The position numbers and the translations under genes are program-made. The notes below the pieces were generated by a model, which saw only the letters and a program-made list of their open reading frames with translations, was not told the DNA's origin and did not search any database. From Styela clava (lineage: Eukaryota > Chordata > Ascidiacea > Stolidobranchia > Styelidae), in NCBI RefSeq assembly GCF_964204865.1, contig NC_135263.1, forward strand, positions 932,501 to 996,500: 64,000 nt of DNA, written 5' to 3'. Of this stretch, positions 33,807 through 42,464 are shown one piece after another (within the stretch, counting starts at the first letter, position 1; every line of letters begins with the position of its first letter).

Positions 33807-35270
33807 AAACAATAATATCTAAATCTCGTCTTGTAATGTTGGAATGTAACAAATAGCTTAAATCCAATAAAACACAAGTTTCATAATTTTTCAAAAGTCT
33901 GGCATTATTTAATTTCCTAACAGTATTTTCCATAAAATCGAAAACATAATCAAAATATTCACAATTCATAAATAGATGGCTAACAAATTCTGGTTCTTTT
34001 CCACATAACACACACATATCATTTCCTGCTATATTTCTTATTCCAGGTTTTGTTTTTACTGGTAAGATATCCCACATTAACTTGAAATTAGAGGTTTTCA
34101 TATAGTTTGCCAGAATATTATTATGAATATTCTCACATGCAATATTTAAATTACAATTGCGTAGAAAAATTAATCTGTCCCCAGTCATAGAAATAACAAT
34201 TTTTTTATAAATATTTTTATGCATATCTTCTTTTATATCTGTACTACTTATGTTATGCTTTCTTAAAAATTCTAATATTAATCTATACTCACTTTGAGGA
34301 CAAAATCTATGTAAACATGTATTTTTAGTTCTAATCCCCCAAAATGTACTAAGTTGTTGTCCAATATTGTATTCAACAAAGGACATACAAATATGATTGT
34401 AATCCTCATTATAATCACATTCCCAAGCTTTATAATAATCCAAGACACTAATTATGTACATGCTCATTGTAAAAATGGGTATGATAATAATATCATAACC
34501 CCCCAAATTTTTTGGTTTGCACAAATTCCCTATTTTCAGTATGCTTCTTCCATTGAATACAAATTTTTCCACCATGTCATTCACTCTTTTTCCTATAGAA
34601 TTTGGCATCGGAAATACTTTCGATAAATATAGAAACTGCGGCAACACCTTTAATTTTACTAATATACATTTGCCCTCTAAAGTCAACTTGATATCCTGTA
34701 ATTCTCTTACAACATTTTTTGCTTCCTCTAAACATTTCATCCAATTAATTTGACACATATCTATATTCCCAAATGTAACATTTAATATTTCCATGGATTC
34801 AACTTCACTGATGTCTTATTGTGGGTTTATTCGTCTCCAAATTCCAATTCTCATTAATTTTGTTTTAGATTTGTTCAATTTCATACCTGTTGCTATTTGA
34901 TGCCTTTCAATAAATTTCAATGCTTCTTTTATGGAATTTTCTTTACCTAATGCCAGAGTCACGTCATCAGCAAATCCAAGACTTTTCAATTCATTATTTC
35001 CTGGTACAACAATTCCACGAATATTATTTTCTGTGTTTATATATATTATAAGTGGTTCTATTGCAATTATGAAAATAAACATACTAATCGGATCACCTTG
35101 ACGAATTCCTCTTTCAAATTTAATTTTAGAAGTCAAATACCCATTTACTATTATTCTAGCTTCAGAACCTGTGTATAATTCCCGAATCAAACTTATAAAT
35201 TTGTTTTCAAATCCAAATTTTCCTAACACTTTATATAGGTACTTCAAATCTACAGAGTTAACCTAAATCC

Positions 35271-35460
35271 TAACCTAAAATCGTTAACCTAAATCCTTAT
35301 TCAACATCGGCTACAGCAAATTAGCTGAGGAAATACACGGGCCGCAATATCACGTTGAAGGAATTCCATGACGCATCGCTCAAGCGGAACGAGAGAACAA
35401 TTTAACATAAATAAACAAAGACGAAAAAAGCGTGAGCCAACTATATTCAGTTAACCATGA
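35271..35460. other. junction between LINE-D target and 5S array
   Basis: Starts with repeats of AACCTAAATCC and AACCTAAAATC and then holds unique sequence up to a truncated 5S gene. No gene seen. Confidence 0.5.
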
Positions 35461-35482
35461 TTCAACGTGGTATGGTTGTAGG
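35461..35482 (-). pseudogene. 5S rRNA 5' fragment at array edge
   Basis: Only the first about 22 nt of a 5S gene; the rest is replaced by unrelated sequence, marking the left end of the array. Confidence 0.75.
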
Positions 35483-35565
35483 CGATGAAGTAGTAGTCTA
35501 TTCGGCTATTTGTATTTCGCAGTTGTTGGAAAACAGAGCAAAATCGAATGAAACGGCGACGAAAA

Positions 35566-35683
35566 GCCTACGACACTCGGTATTCCCAGCCGGCCACCCA
35601 CGCAAGTACTAACCAAGCCCGACATTGCTTAACTTCCGAGATCGAACGAGATCGGGTGCATTCAACGTGGTATGGTTGTAGGC
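35566..35683 (-). rRNA. 5S rRNA gene (array 1, copy 1)
   Basis: On minus it reads GCCTACAACCATACCACGTT, GCACCCGATCTCGTTCGATC, GGAAGTTAAGCAATGTCGGG, GGTTAGTACTTGC and TGGGTGACCGGCTGGGAATA, ending GTCGTAGGC. This is the conserved eukaryotic 5S sequence including box A, intermediate element and box C. Length 118 nt, followed at once by TTTT, the pol III terminator. Spacer to the next gene is about 82 bp. This copy has CGTGGGTGGCC in place of CATGGGTGACC. Confidence 0.95.
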
Positions 35684-35765
35684 GATAAAGTAGTAGTCTA
35701 TTCGACTATTTGTATTTCGCAGTTGTTAGAAAACAGAGTAAAATCGAATGAAACGGCGACGAAAA

Positions 35766-35882
35766 GCTTACGACATTCGGAATTCCCATCCGGTCACCCA
35801 TGCAAGCACTAACCGAACCCGACATTGCTTAACTTCCGAGATCGACGAGATCGGGTGCATTCAACGTGGTATTGTTGTAGGC
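35766..35882 (-). rRNA. 5S rRNA, variant B (array 1, copy 2)
   Basis: 117 nt. Variant B lacks one base in CTCGTTCGATC (reads CTCGTCGATC) and has ACAACAATACC at the start. This copy also carries changes at ATGTCGTAAGC and GGATGGGAATTCC. Probably not functional. Confidence 0.8.
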
Positions 35883-35964
35883 GATAAAGTAGTAGCCTAT
35901 TCGGCTATTTGTATTTCGCAGTTGTTGGAAAACAGAGCTAAATCGAATGAAACGGCGACGAAAA

Positions 35965-36082
35965 GCCTACGACACTCGGTATTCCCAGCCGGTCACCCAT
36001 GCAAGTACTAACCAAGCCCGACATTGCTTAACTTCCGAGATCGAACGAGATCGGGTGCATTCAACGTGGTATGGTTGTAGGC
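35965..36082 (-). rRNA. 5S rRNA gene (array 1, copy 3)
   Basis: 118 nt with TTTT terminator; differs from the majority by GGGCTTGGTTAG in the middle. Confidence 0.93.
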
Positions 36083-36164
36083 GATGAAGTAGTAGTCCAT
36101 CCGGCTATTTGTATTTCGCAGTTGTTAGAAAACAGAGTAAAATCGAATGAAACGGCGACGAAAA

Positions 36165-36278
36165 GCTTACGACACTCGGTATTCCCAGCCGGTCACCCAT
36201 GCAAGTACTAACCGAACCCGACATTGCTTAACTTCCGAGATCGACGAGATCCGGTGCATTCAACGTGGTATTGTTGTA
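36165..36278 (-). pseudogene. 5S rRNA, variant B, 5' end replaced by LINE copy 1
   Basis: Variant B body, but the first three to four bases (GCC) are replaced by the LINE 3' terminus, so the gene starts TACAACAATACC directly after it. Contains CACCGGATC. Internal promoter otherwise present. Confidence 0.9.
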
Positions 36279-36380
36279 GTAATCAGTAGTAATCAGTAGT
36301 TTATTTTTTCACCACACATGAAATACACTAAATGCATACGGAATGTAAAAGGAAGCAAAAACGGATAATTCGAGGTGAAA

Positions 36381-36422
36381 GGAGTCGCGAAAACCAAAAT
36401 TGGTTATCGAGCGGCGACACCT
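36381..36422 (-). promoter_or_regulatory. conserved 3' hairpin of the 5S-inserted LINE
   Basis: Arms GTCGC and GCGAC enclose an inner AACC/GGTT stem. Relatives at 12911-12960 and 1191-1235 keep pairing with different bases (GCCGC/GCGGC; AGC/GCT). Candidate recognition structure for target-primed reverse transcription. Present also at 42567-42608 and 48763-48804. Confidence 0.6.
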
Positions 36423-37413
36423 GAGCTAAAGTCTAATAAATGAATCATAAAACAATGAAAAAAATCAAACAATAAATAAAAGAATATAAAGAAGTGGAAA
36501 ATCGAGACGACCTGAATCCAAGAGACGCTCGAGACACAGAAAAGCAAAACCAAAAACGACTCCAAGCACATATGTGCGAGTAACTATGGGAACGGCAGCA
36601 GGAATGCAGTACAGTGCGATGACAGGATACCGAACCGATATCGCAGCGTTATGGAATTGATAGTTATTTAACAGATTTTAAATATATCCCGGTAGGGATA
36701 TTATGCCGATAACACGGCGTAATCATAGTTATAAATGTTTGCCAAGAGTTCGAATAAGATTGCATGAAGATTGCAAGTGCTGGGGTGCAAGAAGATTGCA
36801 AGTGCTGGGGTAAGTCGAATTGTCATTAATACATTAAAGATAAAAATTATTCTAATCTGTGAAAAACAGGTTAACTCAACAAAGTAGATGGGGGTAACAA
36901 TAAATAGCGTTGTAAATTAGTAAGCATACCGCTTGGAATCGTTGAGAATATAGAATGAACACAATATGTGTATGAACAGATGGATGAAATACCCACTGCA
37001 GCACTGAGTATCAACAGTGCTATATATATACAAATTTCGAAAATGCAACAAAGCACAATAATAATAAAGTGGTAAATATGATAGATTTTTACAAAAATAT
37101 ATACGAGATAGTTATTAAATTGTATTTGGTGAGAGACCAATATCAAGGATCATGAGTGTAGAACTGTTGAAAGATACTGCTAACACTATACGATTAGGCT
37201 ATGAGCAAAATTGAATTACCATTGTATGACAAATGGCCATACAGCATAATATAGTGCAGAGCATGCACTATGGAAGTAGATGATAATAAAGAAGCAACTT
37301 AAAATTTACATGAAACATTCAGATTCACTTATTACAGGTACTGTCGACTCTGGGAGGTTGTGGACCTAGTCAAGTATTCTGCTGGCAGTGCCGAGGGAAA
37401 GTCAGTAAGCACA

Positions 37414-40400
37414 TCAAACAGATGTGCTGGAGAAAGACAGGTAGGATGAAAGCATGAATTTTTTATATTTTATTTTGAAAGTAGCATATGTGGAGTCACG
37501 TAAACTTTGGGGAATGTTATTCCAAATTATTACGCCTTTGTATTTCAGGGAATTTTGAGATTTGCTCAGCGAAAAGCGAGGTACAAAAAGATTGGATTTG
37601 GTCGAAGAGCGTGTGTTGTGTTCATGCACAGAGGTAAGCGAAACAAAATAATTGTCGAACGCTGTGGGCAAGTAATTATTCTGAAATTGGTGCATAACTT
37701 TGGCAATCTCTAGAGTATAAATTTCGGATAGTTTCAACACCCTGGTTTTATGGTAAAGGGTGTTTAAGTTTGTACGAATAGACGCTCTGGAGAGAGTTCT
37801 AACAGCTTTATTCTGTAAGACCTCCAATTTGTGAATGTTGGTTTGTGTTGCAGAGCCCCATGCAGTTATAGCATATTGGATGTGGGATTGAAAAAGAGCA
37901 AAATAAATGGTTCGCAGGGTAGCATCCTGCACATAATGCCTAAGTTTTCCCAAAATCCCAACAGACCTTGACAATTTCTTGTGCATCTCGGTAATATGAG
38001 TGTTCCATTTTAAGTTACTATCTATATAGAGCCCGAGATATTTAAAGGATTGAACAACTTCCAAAGCAACCCCCCTGATTTTGATTAACATGTTGGGATG
38101 TTTTTTAATTGATTTAGGACTGAATAGCATGACTTTAGATTTTTTTACGTTCACAGTGAGTTTGTTGCATAACATCCACTCAATTATTTTATCTATTTCA
38201 GTGTTCATAGTATTTTGGAGCGTGGTTGAATCTTTGGCACTGGCAAGCAAGCAAGCGTCATCGGCGAAGAGTTTTGTTAAAAGATTCGAACAGTTCGACA
38301 AATCATTTATGAAAAGTAAGAAAGCCAATGGTCCAATGACCGAACCTTGGACAATTCCACAGTGGATGGGCAACATCGGAGACCTATGACATCCTACTTC
38401 AACAAACTGTGATCGACCACTCAGGTAATTACATAATAGTTTGCATGCGTTACCTCTAAAACCACAGTGTATCAACTTTTGGACAAGAATTTGATGATCA
38501 ACTGTGTCAAAGGCCTTCTTTAAATCCAGGAATGCACAACAGACAGACTCCCCTTCATCAATTTTTTCATAGATAAATGAAATAAGATCTAGGATGGCAT
38601 GGGAAGTCGAGTGATTGGATTGAAATCCGAATTGACATTTGTCGATCAGATTGAATTTGTTACAGAAGTTGAGCATTCTTTTATAGACTAATTTTTCCAG
38701 GACGATGCCGATACAGGGTAGAATTGAAATTGGCCTATAATTTGAAGGATTATTTTTGTTGCCACTTTTGAAGATGGGTATTACCCTAGCAATCTTCAGA
38801 GCGGAGGGAAAAATTCCTAAACTAAATGATAGATTAAAGAAATGACTCAAAGCTGGGGATATGCTGTCTGCGACTAATTTTAAGAAAAAAGAAGGAATAT
38901 TATCATGCCCAACTGCTTTGCCTTTTTTCAGGTTCATTATTACTTGGTGAACTTCTAATGGTGTTGATGGCTCCAGAAAAAACGAATTCTGTGTAGGAGC
39001 ACCCAAAAAGGCTTTGAAAGATTTCGTACTGTGTGGGACATTATCGGCAAGTCTCTTTCCTACGGATGAAAAAAATTTATTAAATTCAACGGATATCGCG
39101 ACAGGGTCTGAGACTATGGTACCATTTTCAAGCTTCAGTTCCGAGATAGTGGTTTCATCATTGGACCTTACTTTGATGATGTCATTTATAGTTTTCCAAG
39201 TGCGTTTAACATCGCCTCTGTTGTTCTCTAGGATGTTATGGTAATACATTTGTTTTGATCTCCTCTGCAAATGTGTCAAAATGTTTTTATATTTTTTAAA
39301 GTGGAGACGCTGGGATAAATTTCCCTTCAGGAACTTACTTTTGAACATTTTGTTCTTATGTTTAATGGAATTACGAATTCCTTTAGTAATCCAAGGTTTG
39401 GAATAAAATTTGTTTTCTCTACGCGAAAATGGTCTTAATGGGGCATGCTTATTGATTAACCACTTGAAGTGACTAAGAAAAGTATCAAATGAGCTATTGA
39501 AGTTTACTTCAGATAATATAACACTAGTATAATTATTACACATTGACTCAACTTCTAGCCTGAACGAGTCAGCACAAAATTTAGTCATGTCCCGTTTCAT
39601 GCGAGTGTTTGTTTTAACGTTACTATTAGTTGCTGGTATTGTGCACATTATGGGAAAGTGGTCGGTGAGATCACTGAGCAAAATAAATGACGAAGTGCGG
39701 GAATCTATGATATTAGTGTAGATATGGTCAATTAATGTGTGGGAGGTTGAGGTCACTCTGGTTGGTTTGGTGATAAGTGGACATATGAAATTGGACATTA
39801 GCATATCCAGATACTTGGTAGTAGGATTGTCACAAGAATTAAAAAGATTTATATTGAAGTCGCCTAATATAATAAATTGCTTTTTAGCCATCGCCAGCTT
39901 CTCAAATAAACAAGACATTGCTGTGGTGAATGATGGGATATTATTTTTTGGATGTCTATATATTACACCGACAACAAGATTTTGAATTTTTGAGGTTGGT
40001 TGGAAATATTTGAGTTCGATCCACAAGTCCTCACAGTTTGGGAGGCAAAGGCTGAAGTCAGTGCATAAATGAAAGTTTAGATTGTCCCTAATATAAAAAT
40101 CAACACCGCCTGCGCGAGTAGAGGAGGGAGCATGAATGAAGGTGTAACCAGAGATATCAATATTGACAACAGCAGTTTCACTCATGATCCTAGTCTCGCT
40201 TAGAGCAATAATTTGAGGTGGAATACAAAAATTTGAAATTAGCTCAACTAGATTATCGGCATATTTTTCCAAAGATCTGATGTTATGGTGCAATATAATA
40301 AAGTCTGTTGCTAGAAAACTTGAAGTTACTCTATTGATATTGGATATTTCAAGGTATCGACTTGCAATAGAAGGAATTTCGGGATGAAAATTGGTTGATT

Positions 40401-40425
40401 CCCAGGTAGGATAAGGATCACTCAT
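37414..40425 (-). CDS. 5S-inserted LINE polyprotein, copy 1: APE endonuclease and reverse transcriptase
   Basis: 1003 codons, intact. The endonuclease spans about 40-265 and keeps N48, E77 (LSETR), D189/N191 (LGDFNIN) and D255/H256 (LTDHFP). The reverse transcriptase, about 490-760, has NYRPISILP, CQFGFQSNHSTS, FLDLKKAFDTVDH, GIVQGSVIGPL and FADD at 720-723. The usual GxPQGS proline is valine here (GIVQGS) and GPDGIP is GHDNIP, but catalytic aspartates remain. C-terminal motifs (FKYLGL, HIQYAITAWG) match the CR1/L2 group. No ORF1 is present in any of the three copies. Short plus-strand frames inside are antisense shadows. Confidence 0.93.
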   Translation of the reverse strand: MSDPYPTWESTNFHPEIPSIASRYLEISNINRVTSSFLATDFIILHHNIRSLEKYADNLVELISNFCIPPQIIALSETRIMSETAVVNIDISGYTFIHAPSSTRAGGVDFYIRDNLNFHLCTDFSLCLPNCEDLWIELKYFQPTSKIQNLVVGVIYRHPKNNIPSFTTAMSCLFEKLAMAKKQFIILGDFNINLFNSCDNPTTKYLDMLMSNFICPLITKPTRVTSTSHTLIDHIYTNIIDSRTSSFILLSDLTDHFPIMCTIPATNSNVKTNTRMKRDMTKFCADSFRLEVESMCNNYTSVILSEVNFNSSFDTFLSHFKWLINKHAPLRPFSRRENKFYSKPWITKGIRNSIKHKNKMFKSKFLKGNLSQRLHFKKYKNILTHLQRRSKQMYYHNILENNRGDVKRTWKTINDIIKVRSNDETTISELKLENGTIVSDPVAISVEFNKFFSSVGKRLADNVPHSTKSFKAFLGAPTQNSFFLEPSTPLEVHQVIMNLKKGKAVGHDNIPSFFLKLVADSISPALSHFFNLSFSLGIFPSALKIARVIPIFKSGNKNNPSNYRPISILPCIGIVLEKLVYKRMLNFCNKFNLIDKCQFGFQSNHSTSHAILDLISFIYEKIDEGESVCCAFLDLKKAFDTVDHQILVQKLIHCGFRGNACKLLCNYLSGRSQFVEVGCHRSPMLPIHCGIVQGSVIGPLAFLLFINDLSNCSNLLTKLFADDACLLASAKDSTTLQNTMNTEIDKIIEWMLCNKLTVNVKKSKVMLFSPKSIKKHPNMLIKIRGVALEVVQSFKYLGLYIDSNLKWNTHITEMHKKLSRSVGILGKLRHYVQDATLRTIYFALFQSHIQYAITAWGSATQTNIHKLEVLQNKAVRTLSRASIRTNLNTLYHKTRVLKLSEIYTLEIAKVMHQFQNNYLPTAFDNYFVSLTSVHEHNTRSSTKSNLFVPRFSLSKSQNSLKYKGVIIWNNIPQSLRDSTYATFKIKYKKFMLSSYLSFSSTSV

Positions 40426-40558
40426 AGATGAGGAATGCTAATGGGTTCGAATTAGATAACATTAGGTTGGATAGGCGATAAAGTAGTAGTCTATTCGGCT
40501 ATTTGTATTTTGCAATTGTTAGAAAACAGAGCAAAATCGAATGAAACGGCGACGAAAA

Positions 40559-40665
40559 GCCTACGACACTAGGTATTTCAGCCGGTCACCCATGCAAGTA
40601 CTAACCGAGACCGACATTGCTTAACTTCCGAGATCGGGTGCATTCAACGTGGTATGGTTGTAGTC
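40559..40665 (-). pseudogene. 5S rRNA with 10-nt deletion (array 2, copy 1)
   Basis: 107 nt. Lacks ten bases around GATCTCGTTC and carries GGCTGAAATACC and a changed second base (GACTAC). Directly upstream, its spacer joins the 5' end of LINE copy 1. Confidence 0.85.
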
Positions 40666-40751
40666 GATAAAGTAGTAGTCTGTTCTGCTATTTGTATTTT
40701 GCAGTTGTTAGAAAACAGAGAAAAAACGAATGGAACGGCGACGAAAAAAAA

Positions 40752-40869
40752 GCCTACGACACTCGGTATTCCCAGCCCGTCACCCATGCAAGTACTAACC
40801 GAGCCCGACATTGCTTAACTTCCGAGATCGAACGAGATCGGGTGCATTCAACGTGGTATGGTTGTAGGC
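40752..40869 (-). rRNA. 5S rRNA gene (array 2, copy 2)
   Basis: 118 nt; GGGTGACGGGCTGGG instead of ACCGGC. Terminator extended to eight T. Confidence 0.92.
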
Positions 40870-40951
40870 GATAAAGTAGTAGTCTATTCGGCTATTTGTA
40901 TTTCGCAGTTGTTAGAAAACAGAGCAAAATCGAATGAAACGGCGACGACAA

Positions 40952-41069
40952 GCCTACGACACTCGGTATTCCCAGCCGGTCACCCATGCAAGTACTAACC
41001 AAGCCCGACATTGCTTAACTTCCTAGATCGAACGAGATCGGGTGCATTCAACGTGGTATGGTTGTGGGC
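40952..41069 (-). rRNA. 5S rRNA, terminator-altered (array 2, copy 3)
   Basis: 118 nt; begins GCCCACAACC and has GATCTAGGAAG. Downstream TTTT is changed to TTGT. Confidence 0.85.
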
Positions 41070-41151
41070 GATAAAGTAGTAGTCTATTCGGCTATTTGTA
41101 TTTCGCAGTTATTAGAAAACAGAGCAAAATCGAATGAAACGGCGACGACAA

Positions 41152-41269
41152 GCCTACGACACTCGTTATTCCCAGCCGGTCACCCATGCAAGTACTAACC
41201 GAGCCCGACATTGCTTAACTTCCGAGATCGAACGAGATCGGGTGCATTCAACGTGGTATGGTTGTAGGC
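41152..41269 (-). rRNA. 5S rRNA, terminator-altered (array 2, copy 4)
   Basis: 118 nt; GGGAATAACGAGTG near the 3' end; TTTT changed to TTGT. Confidence 0.85.
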
Positions 41270-41351
41270 AGTAAAGTAGTAGTCTATTCGGCTATTTGTA
41301 TTTCGCAGTTGTTAGAAAACAGAGCAAAATCGAATGAAACGGCGACGAAAA

Positions 41352-41469
41352 GCCTACGACACTCGGTATTCCCAGCCGGTCACCCATGCAAGTACTAACC
41401 AAGCCCGACATTGCTTAACTTCCTAGATCGAACGAGATCGGGTGCATTCAACGTGGTATGGTTGTGGGC
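41352..41469 (-). rRNA. 5S rRNA gene (array 2, copy 5)
   Basis: 118 nt with TTTT. Shares GCCCACAACC and GATCTAGG with copy 3, two units away, pointing to dimer-wise duplication. Confidence 0.88.
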
Positions 41470-41551
41470 GATAAAGTAGTAGTCTATTCGGCTATTTGTA
41501 TTTCGCAGTTATTAGAAAACAGAGCAAAATCGAATGAAACGGCGACGACAA

Positions 41552-41669
41552 GCCTACGACACTCGTTATTCCCAGCCGGTCACCCATGCAAGTACTAACC
41601 GAGCCCGACATTGCTTAACTTCCGAGATCAAACGAGATCGGGTGCATTCAACGTGGTATGGTTGTAGGC
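41552..41669 (-). rRNA. 5S rRNA, terminator-altered (array 2, copy 6)
   Basis: 118 nt; CTCGTTTGATC and GGGAATAACGAG; TTGT in place of TTTT. Confidence 0.85.
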
Positions 41670-41751
41670 GATGAAGTAGTAGTCTATTCGGCTATTTGTA
41701 TTTCGCAGTTGTTGGAAAACAGAGCAAAATCGAATGAAACGGCGACGAAAA

Positions 41752-41869
41752 GCCTACGACACTCGGTATTCCCAGCCGGCCACCCACGCAAGTACTAACC
41801 AAGCCCGACATTGCTTAACTTCCGAGATCGAACGAGATCGGGTGCATTCAACGTGGTATGGTTGTAGGC
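41752..41869 (-). rRNA. 5S rRNA gene (array 2, copy 7)
   Basis: 118 nt with TTTT; same CGTGGGTGGCC variant as 35566-35683, which lies one 6186-bp period earlier. Confidence 0.93.
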
Positions 41870-41951
41870 GATAAAGTAGTAGTCTATTCGACTATTTGTA
41901 TTTCGCAGTTGTTAGAAAACAGAGTAAAATCGAATGAAACGGCGACGAAAA

Positions 41952-42068
41952 GCTTACGACATTCGGAATTCCCATCCGGTCACCCATGCAAGCACTAACC
42001 GAACCCGACATTGCTTAACTTCCGAGATCGACGAGATCGGGTGCATTCAACGTGGTATTGTTGTAGGC
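41952..42068 (-). rRNA. 5S rRNA, variant B (array 2, copy 8)
   Basis: 117 nt; counterpart of 35766-35882, with the same one-base deletion and GGATGGGAATTCC. Confidence 0.8.
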
Positions 42069-42150
42069 GATAAAGTAGTAGCCTATTCGGCTATTTGTAT
42101 TTCGCAGTTGTTGGAAAACAGAGCTAAATCGAATGAAACGGCGACGAAAA

Positions 42151-42268
42151 GCCTACGACACTCGGTATTCCCAGCCGGTCACCCATGCAAGTACTAACCA
42201 AGCCCGACATTGCTTAACTTCCGAGATCGAACGAGATCGGGTGCATTCAACGTGGTATGGTTGTAGGC
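42151..42268 (-). rRNA. 5S rRNA gene (array 2, copy 9)
   Basis: 118 nt with TTTT; counterpart of 35965-36082. Confidence 0.93.
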
Positions 42269-42350
42269 GATGAAGTAGTAGTCCATCCGGCTATTTGTAT
42301 TTCGCAGTTGTTAGAAAACAGAGTAAAATCGAATGAAACGGCGACGAAAA

Positions 42351-42464
42351 GCTTACGACACTCGGTATTCCCAGCCGGTCACCCATGCAAGTACTAACCG
42401 AACCCGACATTGCTTAACTTCCGAGATCGACGAGATCCGGTGCATTCAACGTGGTATTGTTGTA
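42351..42464 (-). pseudogene. 5S rRNA, variant B, 5' end replaced by LINE copy 2
   Basis: Same junction as at 36278/36279. Confidence 0.9.

Larger units (their letters stand above)
29144..35258 (-). mobile_element. LINE-D, 5'-truncated Tx1/L1-like element, split by a Gypsy insertion
   Basis: A poly(A) tail (T-run 29144-29159 on plus) and an exact 12-bp target duplication GGATTTAGGTTA (minus sense; plus 29132-29143 and 35259-35270) bound the copy. The reverse transcriptase has GIRQGDPISMF and LGFADDVTLAL, characteristic of the Tx1/L1 branch. The endonuclease and the first half of the reverse transcriptase are missing through 5' truncation. Confidence 0.85.
29399..35258 (-). pseudogene. LINE-D ORF2 C-terminal part, interrupted
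   Basis: Coding sequence enters at 35258, runs in frame to a premature stop just after 34816 (RRINPQ then stop), and continues in the same frame to 33807, where the Gypsy LTR begins. The same frame resumes at 29594 beyond the Gypsy element and ends at TGA 29399-29401. A CxxC..HxxxC-like cluster (CVLCGKEPEFVSHLFMNC) lies in the C-terminal region. Broken by truncation, a nonsense codon and the insertion. Confidence 0.85.
36279..40473 (-). mobile_element. 5S-inserted LINE, copy 1 (4195 bp)
   Basis: On minus the 5' end begins TATCCAACCTAATG immediately after the 5S spacer CTTTATCGCC. The 3' end is CTACTGATTACTACTGATTAC, a duplicated 10-mer, joined to TACAAC of a 5S gene. It is a single-ORF element with a 48-nt leader and a 1.1-kb 3' untranslated region. 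Same transcriptional sense as the 5S genes. Only TA can be duplicated at the target. Confidence 0.92.

Noticed and set aside
35748-36011. 87-codon plus-strand frames recurring through the 5S array (MKRRRKAYDIR...)
   Set aside because: They are antisense translations of 5S spacer and gene; the repetition comes from the rRNA units and stops are simply absent in variant B copies.
36871-37146. 91-codon hydrophobic frame in the LINE 3' untranslated region, present three times
   Set aside because: Conserved only because the LINE copies are near identical; no relative seen in LINE-B or other relics.
37507-40874. plus-strand open frames at the same relative positions in all three LINE copies
   Set aside because: They are opposite-strand shadows of the LINE polyprotein; no independent motifs or start context.
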